Under the pieces are notes generated by a model, which worked only from the letters and a program-made list of their open reading frames with translations, searched no databases and was not told the origin of the DNA. A stretch of 64,000 nt of DNA from Sphingomonadales bacterium UBA2369 (GTDB lineage Bacteria > Pseudomonadota > Alphaproteobacteria > Sphingomonadales > Sphingomonadaceae), in NCBI GenBank assembly GCA_002344055.1, contig DDTH01000011.1, positions 239,712 through 303,711 on the forward strand. Reading direction: 5' to 3'. The position numbers were made by a program, and so were the translations under genes. Shown piece after piece: positions 35,310 to 43,463 of the stretch (position 1 is the stretch's first letter; each line of letters begins with the position of its first letter).

Positions 35310-35657
35310 TTAACGGCCGTTCGGGTTGGCGCTCGTCGTCGGAGCAGGTTCGGAGATAAAGCCGATGCGATGAAACCCAAGCCGCTGAAGAGCAAAGATT
35401 ACGCCACCAATGCAGCGATAAGGCGTGTTGCCGATACCTGTGATGTGGACCTCGCGCCGTCGGTCCACCCCAGCAAGCCGCGATTGTAGTTCCTCGACGG
35501 CTACGCGCTGGTCCGGATAGCTCTCGTGATCGATTGTAATGGGACACGACCGACCGTCATAATCGCCGATGGCCACAGCCAGCGGCCGCATCGCCGGTGA
35601 GGTGGTCGCGCAGCCTGCGATCACCAGCGCAATGATCAGCAGCACGCGCGATCGCAT
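35310..35657 (-). CDS. Lipoprotein with an ExbD/TolR-like periplasmic domain
   Basis: A 115-residue protein. The signal ends at a lipobox (VIAGC) with the cysteine at residue 16, so it is expected to be lipid-anchored. The mature part resembles the soluble C-terminal domain of ExbD/TolR: VAVEELQSRLAGV, REVHITGIGNTPYRCIGGVIFALQRLGFHRIGFISE, that is, the pattern strand-(y/n)-helix-G-strand. It has no membrane helix with the motor Asp, so it is not a motor subunit. Role unknown; similarity is inferred from the pattern. Confidence 0.6.
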   Translation of the reverse strand: MRSRVLLIIALVIAGCATTSPAMRPLAVAIGDYDGRSCPITIDHESYPDQRVAVEELQSRLAGVDRRREVHITGIGNTPYRCIGGVIFALQRLGFHRIGFISEPAPTTSANPNGR

Positions 35658-35664
35658 GTCGATC

Positions 35665-36789
35665 TCACTCCGCCGCCACCGGCACAGCTTCGCTCGCCGC
35701 CTCGATCTCCGCGGCCTTGGCTTCGACCAGCTTGACGATGTGGTCGATCATGCCGGCATCCTGGACATGATGGTCAGTGACGCCCGACAGATAGACCATA
35801 TGCTTGCCGCCGCCGCCGCCGGTGATGCCGATGTCGGTTTCCCGCGCTTCGCCGGGGCCGTTGACGACGCAGCCGAGCACCGAGAGGCTCATCGGCGTGC
35901 GGATGTGCTGGAGCCGTTCCTCCAGCGCCTGCACGGTGCGGATCACGTCGAAGCCCTGCCGCGCGCAGCTGGGACAGGAGATCACGCGCACACCGCGATT
36001 GCGGATGCCGAGCGCCTTCAGGATTTCGAAGCCGACGCGGACTTCCTCCTCCGGCTCGGCCGAGAGGGAGACGCGGATCGTGTCGCCGATGCCGTACCAG
36101 AGCAGGCTGCCGATCCCGATCGAGGATTTGACCGTGCCGCCGACGAAGCCGCCCGCTTCGGTAATGCCGAGATGCAGCGGGCAATCGACCTGCTCGGCCA
36201 GCTGCTGATAAGCGGCGACGGCGAGGAAGAGGTCGCTGGCCTTCACCGCGACCTTGAATTCGTGAAAGTCGCGGTCCTGCAGCAGCTTGATATGGTCGAG
36301 CGCGGATTCCACGAGTGCCTCGGGGCAAGGCTCGCCATATTTCTCGAGAAGGTCCTTCTCCAGCGACCCGGCGTTCACGCCGATGCGGATCGCGCAGCCA
36401 TTGGCCTTGGCGGCGTTGACGACCTCATTCACCCGCTCGGCGCTGCCGATATTGCCGGGATTGATGCGCAGGCAGGCCGCGCCTGCATCCGCCGCCTCGA
36501 GCGCGCGCTTATAGTGGAAATGGATGTCGGCGACGATCGGCACGCGGGCCGCGCGGACGATCTGCTTCAGCGCGGCGGTGCTGTCCGTGTCCGGGCAACT
36601 CACGCGGATGATGTCCACGCCCGCATCCTCGCAGCGGCGGATCTGGTCGATCGTCGCGCGCGGATCGCTGGTCGGCGTGTTGGTCATGGTCTGGACGGTC
36701 ACGGGCGCATCGCCGCCGACCGGCACGTTGCCGACCATGATCTGCCGCGAGGCGCGGCGGTGAATGTCTCTCCAGGGGCGAACGGACAT
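35665..36789 (-). CDS. ispG: 4-hydroxy-3-methylbut-2-enyl-diphosphate synthase IspG
   Basis: A 374-residue enzyme of the methylerythritol phosphate pathway that converts MEcPP to HMBPP using a [4Fe-4S] cluster. Cluster cysteines lie in ISCPSCARQGF and LGCVVNGPGEA. The N-terminal TIM-barrel has VGNVPVGGDAPVTVQTMTNT and IVADIHFHYKRAL. ATG 36789 (MSVRPW) matches the usual start, but the frame stays open 163 codons further upstream into a gene relic. Confidence 0.96.
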   Translation of the reverse strand: MSVRPWRDIHRRASRQIMVGNVPVGGDAPVTVQTMTNTPTSDPRATIDQIRRCEDAGVDIIRVSCPDTDSTAALKQIVRAARVPIVADIHFHYKRALEAADAGAACLRINPGNIGSAERVNEVVNAAKANGCAIRIGVNAGSLEKDLLEKYGEPCPEALVESALDHIKLLQDRDFHEFKVAVKASDLFLAVAAYQQLAEQVDCPLHLGITEAGGFVGGTVKSSIGIGSLLWYGIGDTIRVSLSAEPEEEVRVGFEILKALGIRNRGVRVISCPSCARQGFDVIRTVQALEERLQHIRTPMSLSVLGCVVNGPGEARETDIGITGGGGGKHMVYLSGVTDHHVQDAGMIDHIVKLVEAKAAEIEAASEAVPVAAE

Positions 36790-37278
36790 GGGGCCTCTAT
36801 AGCATGGCGGCGACGCGATGGGAGCGGCAGCCGGCGCGCGGCCCACATAGGGGCTTCGCGTGACAATTGCAGCGCCCCGCATGCGGCCGGAAGGTTCCTG
36901 AGGTGCTGAAGGTTCACACCCCATGGCGAAAAAATCGCGGGAACCTTCCGCATCACCTTTGCGCGCGCGGCGGAGCGCGGCTTCCGCCCGCCGCAGCTCC
37001 GCCGCGAAGCCATAAGCGGCGCTGAGCGCGCGGGAGAAGGAAGCGCCATCCGGGCGGCGGGTGAGGCGCGCGGCGCTCTGGCGGGTGCGGCCGGCGAGCG
37101 CGGCGGCCTGGCTGGCATTGCCGGTCAGCGCGATCGCGGCGACGTAGCGGCGCTGGATGGCGGGGCTCCAGCCGTCTTTGCGGGCGCGGAGGCGAACGGG
37201 CGTGAAGCAGGTGGGCGAGGCGGGATCGCGGGTGGCGGCCTCGAGCAGAGCGAGGCGTTCGATGGTGTGCTGGTCCAT
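36790..37278 (-). pseudogene. Degenerate HTH-type gene reading in frame into ispG
   Basis: From ATG 37278 the frame gives a recognisable helix-turn-helix-like N-terminal part (FTPVRLRARKDGWSPAIQRRY, then TGNASQAAALAGRTRQSAARL, then FSRALSAAYGFAAELRRAE), as in small DNA-binding proteins of sphingomonads. After about residue 110 it degenerates into sequence that contains a GGAAGGTTCC inverted repeat, and it has no stop before the ispG start. It probably is a gene that lost its own 3' end. Whether it is still translated as an extended ispG cannot be told. Confidence 0.55.
36889..36949. repeat. Inverted repeat GGAAGGTTCC / GGAACCTTCC
   Basis: GGAAGGTTCC at 36889-36898 and its exact reverse complement at 36940-36949 flank 41 bases that include a further partial pair (GAAGGTTCAC). 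The same left-hand motif followed by CTGAG occurs near ruvA at about 23825. It marks a dispersed intergenic repeat. Confidence 0.6.
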
Positions 37279-37360
37279 CCACGAGGATAGATCAGCTGGA
37301 ATCCTATCGGGCAAGCGCGTGTGTCTTGTCCGGCTAATACGGCTGCGTTAGCCTGCGCCC

Positions 37361-38443
37361 ATGCTTCGCAAACTGCTCCTTGCGCTCGCCCTCGTCATGC
37401 CGGCCACCGTGGCCGCGCAGGCGCCCGCGCAGCCGCCTGCCCCGCCGCGCCCGGCCGCCCTCGAACGCCCGCATGCGATCGTCGCGATCGGCGGGGACAC
37501 CAGCATCGAGGTGGCGAGCGGGGAGGCGGAGCCGGGGCGGGCGCTGACCATCGATACCCCGGTGCGGATCGCCAGCAACACCAAGACCTTCGTCGCCGCG
37601 ACCCTGCTGCGGCTGTGGGAGCAAGGGCGGATCGATCTCGACGCGCCGATCGGGCCGCTGCTGACCCCGGCGCTCGATGCCCTGCTGCGCGCCGACGGCT
37701 TCGACACTGGCCGGATCAGTGTCCGGCAGGTGATGAGCCACAGCGCCGGTCTGTACGACCATGGCGGCGACCCGCGCTTCATCGCGATGGTGCAGGCCGA
37801 TCCCACGCATGTCTTCACCCGCGAGGAGCTGGTGCGGCTGTCGATGCAATGGGCCGACCCGCAGAGCCCGCCGGGAACCGAGTTCCGCTATTCCGACACG
37901 GGCTACATATTGCTCGGCGACATTATCGAGCGGCTGACGGGCAAGAATCTGGCCGTGGCGGTGCGCGAGCAATTGCGGCTTGATCGGCTGGGGCTGCGAT
38001 CGACCTGGTGGGAAAGGTTCGAGCAGGCGCGCGAAAGCGCACCGGCGCGGGCGCGGCAATATCTGGGCGACTTGGATGCGACCGGCTTCGATGTCAGCAT
38101 GGATCTTTATGGCGGCGGCGGGCTGCTGATGTCCGCCCGCGATCTCGCCACTTTCTTCCAGGCATTGTTCGACGGGCGGGTGTTCGACCGGCCGGAGACG
38201 CTGCGCGAAATGCTGTGGCAGGGGCCGCACCGCAATGCCCACATCTACCGGCTCGGCATCTTTGTGAAGCGCGCGGGCGAGCGGGACTTTTACTGGCACA
38301 GCGGCTTCTGGGGGACGATGGCCTATTACGATCCGCAGAACCGGGTCGCGATTGCCGGGATCACCACCAATCAGGACGGCTATCGGGCCTTGCTCCGCGA
38401 GGTGGAGCGGATGATCGGGATGCCGCCCGCGCCTGCGCGCTGA
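37361..38443 (+). CDS. Class C beta-lactamase-fold serine hydrolase, exported
   Basis: A 360-residue protein with a signal peptide (ATVAA-Q). The serine beta-lactamase/DD-peptidase motifs are S72-N-T-K (SxxK), YSDTGYILLGD (Y-x-N position occupied as Y-S-D) and HSGFWGT in place of KTG, the set used by esterases and D-aminopeptidases of this fold. It is therefore probably an esterase or peptidase rather than an antibiotic-resistance enzyme. Confidence 0.88.
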   Translation: MLRKLLLALALVMPATVAAQAPAQPPAPPRPAALERPHAIVAIGGDTSIEVASGEAEPGRALTIDTPVRIASNTKTFVAATLLRLWEQGRIDLDAPIGPLLTPALDALLRADGFDTGRISVRQVMSHSAGLYDHGGDPRFIAMVQADPTHVFTREELVRLSMQWADPQSPPGTEFRYSDTGYILLGDIIERLTGKNLAVAVREQLRLDRLGLRSTWWERFEQARESAPARARQYLGDLDATGFDVSMDLYGGGGLLMSARDLATFFQALFDGRVFDRPETLREMLWQGPHRNAHIYRLGIFVKRAGERDFYWHSGFWGTMAYYDPQNRVAIAGITTNQDGYRALLREVERMIGMPPAPAR

Positions 38444-38467
38444 TCCGGCTGGAGCGGCTGACCGGCC

Positions 38468-39748
38468 TCAAGCGAAGCGACGCGCCGGTGCGGCAGCAGC
38501 GGGCGGTGCGGGTGCATAGGCGCCGCCGCCCGACAGCAGATATTGCTGCGCGGCGACCGGCGGCATCGGCTTTGAATAATGCCAGCCCTGCGCATAATCG
38601 ACGCCGAGCTCGCGCAGGACCGCCGCCTCCTCCGCGCTCTCCACGCCCTCGGCGACGATCCGGCAGCATATGCCGCCGGCGAAATCCACCATCGCCGCGA
38701 TCAGGGCGCGGCGCGCCGGATCGACATGCACGTCGCGGGTAAGGCCCATGTCCAGTTTCAGGATGTCGGGTTCCAGATCCAGGATGTGGCGCAGGCCCGC
38801 ATAGCCAGCGCCGACATCGTCGACCGCCACCCGCACGCGGCTGCGCAAAGGCGCCAGCGCCTCGCGCAGGCTGGCATAGGATTCAACCTCCGCATGTTCC
38901 GTGACCTCGAGCACGATCCGTCCGGGGGGCGCATCGGCCAGGATCGCGGTCAGCGCGCCGGACAGGATGGTCGCGGGCGCGACGTTGATCGCGCAATAAA
39001 TGTCGCCGGGCAGATAGGCGACGCCGAGCAGCGCCGCACGCACCGCCGCCAGCTCCAGCTCCAGCCCGACGCCGAGCGCCGCGGCCTCGTTGAACCAGTC
39101 GCAAGGCGGGCGTTCGTCGCGGTCGGGAAAGCGGGCGAGCGCCTCGACTCCCGCCGGGCCGCCGTCCGCCAGCCGGTGGATGGGCTGATAGACGATCGCC
39201 GGCTGGCCCGCGGCGATCGCCGCCTCGATCCGCGCCACCGCCGCCTCGCGCTCCCGGCGCTTGCCCATCGCCAGCTCGATCTGGTCGGAGGCCAGATCGG
39301 CGAAGGCCTTGACCGTGTTGACGTCGCGCTGGGTGAGGCTGTGATCGGCCTCGCGGCTGAGGCAGCAGAAGCTGCCGTAAAGGCTGCCATCCTTGAGCTT
39401 CAGCGGCACGCTGATGTGGCAGCCGACCGGCAATGCCTTGGTGATCGCCAGTTCGTGCGCGAAGGGAATGTCCTGCGCGTCGTGGATCAGTTCGGGCAGC
39501 CGCCCTTCCAATATGTGGTGGCAATAGCTTTGCTCGACCGGCTCGCAATCGCCCGGCCGCTGCGGCACCGGCAATTCGGTGCGGATATGGGTGAAGCGGC
39601 GCTGCTCGCCCTCGAACCGCGCGGCGAAGGCGATCTCCATGCCCAGATGGGCGCGCACCGCATCGAGGATCGCATCGACCTGAGCGTCATGGTCCGCGCT
39701 TTGATCCTCCTCGACGATGAGGAAGTCCCTGATCGGGTTGGCAGTCAT
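38468..39748 (-). CDS. GAF-EAL protein, probable c-di-GMP phosphodiesterase
   Basis: A 426-residue cytosolic protein starting at ATG 39748. A GAF domain (residues 1-155, with GCHISVPLKLKDGSLYGSFCCLSRE) precedes an EAL domain. Catalytic residues look intact: the EAL of GVEALARF, Asn in INVAPATI, Glu in EVTEHAEV, Asp-Asp in VAVDDVGAGYAGL, LKLD, AEGVES and the QG of YAQGWHYSKPMP. It should hydrolyse c-di-GMP under control of the GAF ligand. The Phe and Thr of the canonical DDFGTG are replaced (DDVGAG). A PilZ receptor occurs at 54449. Confidence 0.9.
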   Translation of the reverse strand: MTANPIRDFLIVEEDQSADHDAQVDAILDAVRAHLGMEIAFAARFEGEQRRFTHIRTELPVPQRPGDCEPVEQSYCHHILEGRLPELIHDAQDIPFAHELAITKALPVGCHISVPLKLKDGSLYGSFCCLSREADHSLTQRDVNTVKAFADLASDQIELAMGKRREREAAVARIEAAIAAGQPAIVYQPIHRLADGGPAGVEALARFPDRDERPPCDWFNEAAALGVGLELELAAVRAALLGVAYLPGDIYCAINVAPATILSGALTAILADAPPGRIVLEVTEHAEVESYASLREALAPLRSRVRVAVDDVGAGYAGLRHILDLEPDILKLDMGLTRDVHVDPARRALIAAMVDFAGGICCRIVAEGVESAEEAAVLRELGVDYAQGWHYSKPMPPVAAQQYLLSGGGAYAPAPPAAAAPARRFA

Positions 39749-39905
39749 GATGGGCCTCCTCAGCGCTGAAATCGCACCATAATGGAGGAATTCCTCGCAA
39801 AGGATGAACGCGCCCGCGTTCACACCAGCGGCATTCCGTGTGCCGGCGCGGGACACAGAATCCGTTAACCCTGTCTCTGCATCGGTCCGGCACCGCCCAT
39901 CGCAT

Positions 39906-41114
39906 ATGGCGCGCGCGATGAACCCGCCGCCGCATCTGCTGTCGCCGATCGCCCGTCACTACGGGCTCGACTGGTTGCGGATCGGCGCGTTCATGTTGCT
40001 GATCCTCCACCATATCGGCCGCGCATTCTCGCCCGGCACATGGCTGGTGAAGCTCGACTCGCTGGAATGGCTGAACGCGCCGATGCTGTTCGTGACGCCC
40101 TGGCGGCTGGCCTTGCTGTTCCTGATCGCCGGCTTCGCTAGCCGGGCCCTGCTGGCGCGCACCGGGCTGGGCGGCTTTCTGCGCGAACGGTCGGCGCGGC
40201 TGCTGCTGCCGCTGATCGTCGCGATGATCCTGATCATTCCGCCGCAGAGCTGGATCAACCTGGTGCTGAACCACGACTATCCGCACGGCTTCTGGCATTT
40301 CATCGCGAATGACGAATTCGGCTTCCGCGCCGTGGACGGGGTGAGCCAGCCGGGCTGGGAACATCTGTGGTTCGTCGCTTATCTGTTCGCCTACACGCTC
40401 GTCCTGTGCGCGGGCATCGCCTTCGTGCCCGAGGCGTGGAAGGCGCGCGGGGCGGCGGCGATCGGCTGGCTGTTGGAGGGCCGGCGATTGCTCTGGGCGC
40501 CCTTGCTCTACTTCGTGCCGGTGCGCGTCGGCGTCGCGTTCACGCTGGGGGAATCGCACGGCCTGTTCGACGACTGGCTGAGCGATGCCATGTACCTGCC
40601 CTGCTTCCTGATCGGCTTCGCGCTGGCGGGGAATGAAGGGCTGTGGGGCGCGGTGGCGCGCTGCTGGCGGCTGTCGCTGGGCGTGGCGCTCGCGGCCTAT
40701 GCGGTGCTGCTGGGGATCGAGCTGGCCTTCGCCGACAGTGCCAAGCTGCCGCATCTGTGGGCGATCATCGACCGGGCAGCGATGGGGGCGATGATGTGGG
40801 CGATGATCCTGCCGCTGCTGCGCCTCGCCGACACCTTGCTGAACCGCGACCATGTCTGGCGGGCGCGACTGAGCGAGGCGGTCTTCCCCTTCTACATCAT
40901 TCACCAGACCCTGATCGTAGTGATCGCCTTCGCGCTTCTGCCGAAGGGGCTGTCCAGCGGCGCGGACTTCGTCATCCTGCTGTGCGGGACGGTGGCGGGC
41001 TGCTGGCTGTTCTACCGGCTCGGCGATCTGGTGCCGGCGATCCGGCCGCTGATCGGGCTGAAGGCGCGGCCCCGGCCCGTACACAGGACCGAGGCCGCGG
41101 CGGAGGCCTCCTGA
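39906..41114 (+). CDS. Acyltransferase family 3 membrane protein
   Basis: A 402-residue protein with about ten hydrophobic segments and the Acyltransferase_3 start YGLDWLRIGAFMLLILHHIGRAF, holding the essential His. Arg-rich loops (FLRERSARLLLPLI, DAMYLPCFLIGF) match the family. It transfers acyl groups to membrane or surface glycans. ATG 39906 or 39918 could start it; longer frames upstream are unsupported. Confidence 0.87.
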   Translation: MARAMNPPPHLLSPIARHYGLDWLRIGAFMLLILHHIGRAFSPGTWLVKLDSLEWLNAPMLFVTPWRLALLFLIAGFASRALLARTGLGGFLRERSARLLLPLIVAMILIIPPQSWINLVLNHDYPHGFWHFIANDEFGFRAVDGVSQPGWEHLWFVAYLFAYTLVLCAGIAFVPEAWKARGAAAIGWLLEGRRLLWAPLLYFVPVRVGVAFTLGESHGLFDDWLSDAMYLPCFLIGFALAGNEGLWGAVARCWRLSLGVALAAYAVLLGIELAFADSAKLPHLWAIIDRAAMGAMMWAMILPLLRLADTLLNRDHVWRARLSEAVFPFYIIHQTLIVVIAFALLPKGLSSGADFVILLCGTVAGCWLFYRLGDLVPAIRPLIGLKARPRPVHRTEAAAEAS

Positions 41115-41117
41115 TCG

Positions 41118-41219
41118 CTACTGGCGGGCCAGCATCAGGATCACGCCGCCGAAGATCGCGGTCGCGCTGCCGATGATCAGGGCCAGCTTGTTCCTTTTGC
41201 TCATGTGACCGGGCATCAT
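41118..41219 (-). CDS. Mini membrane protein (33 residues), ATGA-coupled
   Basis: The ATG at 41219 overlaps the stop of the RHH gene (ATGA), and the frame ends at TAG 41120-41118. After a short N-terminus (MMPGHMSKRNK) comes one hydrophobic helix (LALIIGSATAIFGGVILML) and ARQ. It is too short for standard gene finders but has the pattern of single-pass small membrane proteins. It is the third gene in the SPFH-RHH transcription unit. A shorter start (MSKRNK) is possible. Confidence 0.6.
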   Translation of the reverse strand: MMPGHMSKRNKLALIIGSATAIFGGVILMLARQ

Positions 41220-41419
41220 TCCTCATTCTCCTTCTTCGGCCGCCCGCGCTTGCGCTGTTCGGGCGGCGCCACCTTCACGCCCCGCCGCGCGAGCGCCTCG
41301 CGCAGCAGCACCTCGATCTCGGCATTCACGCTGCGGAACTCGGCCGCGGCACAGCGTTCCAGCTGTACCCACAAAGCCGGTTCGATCCGCAGCGCGAACG
41401 CCTTCCTATCGTCGGGCAC
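41216..41419 (-). CDS. Arc-type ribbon-helix-helix protein with AT-hook-like tail
   Basis: A 67-residue protein. KAFALRIEPALWVQLERCAAAEFRSVNAEIEVLLREAL has the beta-strand, then two helices, of the Arc family (the RSVNAEIEVLLREAL segment is diagnostic). The tail RKRGRPKKENEE carries an AT-hook-like RGRP core. It follows the SPFH gene by 12 bases. Arc-type proteins bind palindromic operators as dimers; the boxes at 42351-42382 are good candidates for its target. Confidence 0.85.
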   Translation of the reverse strand: MPDDRKAFALRIEPALWVQLERCAAAEFRSVNAEIEVLLREALARRGVKVAPPEQRKRGRPKKENEE

Positions 41420-41431
41420 GACACCTCTGCC

Positions 41432-42340
41432 TTACTGGTAGAGCGTTCCGGCGTTGACCACCGGCTGCGCCTCGCGCTCGCCGCACAGCACCACCATCAG
41501 GTTCGACACCATCGTCGCGCGGCGCTCGTCATCCAGCTCGACGACATTGTTCTCGGACAGCTTCGCCAGCGCCATCTGCACCATGCCAACCGCGCCTTCG
41601 ACCAGCATCGCGCGGGCCGCGACCACCGCATGCGCCTGCTGGCGACGCAGCATCGCCCCGGCAATCTCCTGCGCGTAGGCAAGGTGCGTGAGGCCGCATT
41701 CGTCGACGGTGATGCCGGCCACCTTCAGCCGCTCGATCAGCTCCTCGCGCAGCGCCGCGTTGACGATGTCGTGGCTGCCGCGCAGCGTCACTTCCTCGTG
41801 ATGATCGAGATCGTCATAGGCGTAGCGCGAACCGATCGAGCGCACCGCCGCCTCGGTCTGCACGATCACGAAGGCCTTGTAATCGTCGATGTCGAACAGA
41901 GCCTGGGCGGTATCGGTGACGCGCCAGACGATCTGGGCCGCGATCTCGATCGGGTTGCCGCGCAGATCGTTCACCTTCAGCCGCTCGGAGACGAAATTGT
42001 TGGAGCGGACCGAGACCTTGGTGCGGATCAGCCAGGGCAGGACCCAGCGCAGGCCGGTCGCGCGATCGGTGCCGCGATAGTCGCCGAACAAAGTGATCGC
42101 CGCGCCCTGATTGGGCTGCAGCATGTAGAAGCCGCACATGACGATCAAAGCGAACAGGCCGCTGCCGGCCGCGATCAATATGCCCGTCAGCTTCATCCCG
42201 CCGGCGGCGAGGCTGATCCCCCAGCCGGCGGCGCCGAGCGCGAGCAAAACGACGAGCAGCATCAGATAGCCGCTGCTGGTGACGGCACGCGTTTCACTGC
42301 TGGTGTTCAAATTCCCGCTTTGGGCAAGGCGTTCGGCCAT
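41432..42340 (-). CDS. SPFH-domain membrane protein
   Basis: A 302-residue protein starting at ATG 42340 (MAERLAQ), with GGAGG five bases upstream, in preference to the ATG at 42355. Two N-terminal membrane helices (YLMLLVVLLALGAAGWGISLA, LIAAGSGLFALIVMCGFYML) precede a band 7/SPFH domain (AQIVWRVTDTAQALFDIDDYKAFVIVQTEAAVRSI) and a coiled coil. SPFH proteins oligomerise into membrane microdomains. It leads an operon with an RHH protein and a mini membrane protein, an arrangement repeated in several alphaproteobacteria. Confidence 0.88.
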   Translation of the reverse strand: MAERLAQSGNLNTSSETRAVTSSGYLMLLVVLLALGAAGWGISLAAGGMKLTGILIAAGSGLFALIVMCGFYMLQPNQGAAITLFGDYRGTDRATGLRWVLPWLIRTKVSVRSNNFVSERLKVNDLRGNPIEIAAQIVWRVTDTAQALFDIDDYKAFVIVQTEAAVRSIGSRYAYDDLDHHEEVTLRGSHDIVNAALREELIERLKVAGITVDECGLTHLAYAQEIAGAMLRRQQAHAVVAARAMLVEGAVGMVQMALAKLSENNVVELDDERRATMVSNLMVVLCGEREAQPVVNAGTLYQ

Positions 42341-42350
42341 ATGTTCCTCC

Positions 42351-42382
42351 ATCATTTAATTATGATATCATATTTATATGAT
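42351..42382. promoter_or_regulatory. Tandem ATCAT-N6-ATGAT boxes (candidate RHH operator)
   Basis: ATCATTTAATTATGAT (42351-42366) is followed directly by ATCATATTTATATGAT (42367-42382). Each is a 16-base inverted repeat with half-sites ATCAT and ATGAT, and the second is perfect over seven bases per arm. The junction forms the palindrome TATGATATCATA. The AT-rich block contrasts sharply with its GC-rich surroundings, lies immediately upstream of the SPFH ribosome site, and could overlap its promoter. Confidence 0.6.
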
Positions 42383-42458
42383 TCACGGAGAAAGGCAAGA
42401 GGCGGCTTTCACCTGGGGCATCCACCCCTTATGAGCCGGCGGCGATGGAGATGCGCCG

Positions 42459-43463
42459 ATGCTCGCCCGTTTGCTGCTCGCTTTGGCCGGAGTTTTGCTG
42501 ATGACCGATCCCGCGAGTGCGCAACGATTCGTCGGAAACGAGCGCCCGGCCTGGCGGCTGGTGATTCATGGCGGCGCCGGGGTGATCCAGCGCGACCGGC
42601 TGACCCCCGAACAGGATGCGGCGATTCGCGCGGCGCTGGATCGCGCGCTGCAGGCGGGATCGGCGGTGCTGGAACGCGGTGGCAGCGCGCTGGACGCGGT
42701 CGAGGCGGCGGTGCAGCTGCTGGAGGACGACCCCAATTTCAACGCGGGGCGCGGCGCGGTCTTCACCTATGAAGGCAGTATCGAACATGACGCCGCGATC
42801 ATGGACGGGCGCGACCGCCGCGCCGGGGCGGTCACTGGATCGACCCACACGCGCCACCCGGTGACGCTCGCCCGGCGGGTGATGGAGAACAGCCCCCACG
42901 TCTTCCTGCGCGGCCTGGGCGCCGATCAATTCTCCGTCGAGCAGGGGCTGGAGCAGGTGCCGAACGAATATTTCCACACGCCGGAGCGGCGGCGGCAATG
43001 GGAGGAGTTCCGCGCCCGTCCGTCGGCAGAAGCGTTCGACATCGACCTGAAATATGGGACGGTCGGCGCGGTGGCCCTCGACCGGGAAGGCAACGTGGCC
43101 GCAGCCACCTCGACCGGCGGCCTGACCGGCAAAAGATGGGGCCGGATCGGCGATTCGCCGATCATCGGCGCCGGCACCTATGCCGACAACCGCGCCTGCG
43201 CCGTCTCCGCGACGGGAGCAGGCGAATTCTTTATCCGCGAAGGCGTCGCGCACGAGATCTGCGCGCGGCTGCGCTTCACGCGGGACAGCGCGCAGCAGGC
43301 CGCCGACACGGTGATGGCCGAAATGCGCGCTCTGGGCGGCACGGGTGGCGTCATTGTCGTGACGCCGGGCGGCGATAGCATCTACAGCTTCAACACGCCC
43401 GGCATGTATCGCGGCCAGGCGAGCCCGGCCGGGCGCAGCGTGGCGATTTACGGAGACGAATGA
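42459..43463 (+). CDS. Isoaspartyl peptidase / type III L-asparaginase, exported
   Basis: A 334-residue N-terminal-nucleophile hydrolase with a signal peptide (MTDPASA-Q). The autocleavage site is LKYGTVGAVAL, making T201 the catalytic threonine of the beta subunit; HGGAGVI, ALDAVEAAVQLLEDDPNFNAGRGAVF and TGGLTGKRWGRIGDSPIIGAG are conserved. It hydrolyses isoaspartyl dipeptides and L-asparagine. Periplasmic location is unusual for this class but common in scavengers. It couples to the nuclease gene by ATGA. Confidence 0.92.
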   Translation: MLARLLLALAGVLLMTDPASAQRFVGNERPAWRLVIHGGAGVIQRDRLTPEQDAAIRAALDRALQAGSAVLERGGSALDAVEAAVQLLEDDPNFNAGRGAVFTYEGSIEHDAAIMDGRDRRAGAVTGSTHTRHPVTLARRVMENSPHVFLRGLGADQFSVEQGLEQVPNEYFHTPERRRQWEEFRARPSAEAFDIDLKYGTVGAVALDREGNVAAATSTGGLTGKRWGRIGDSPIIGAGTYADNRACAVSATGAGEFFIREGVAHEICARLRFTRDSAQQAADTVMAEMRALGGTGGVIVVTPGGDSIYSFNTPGMYRGQASPAGRSVAIYGDE

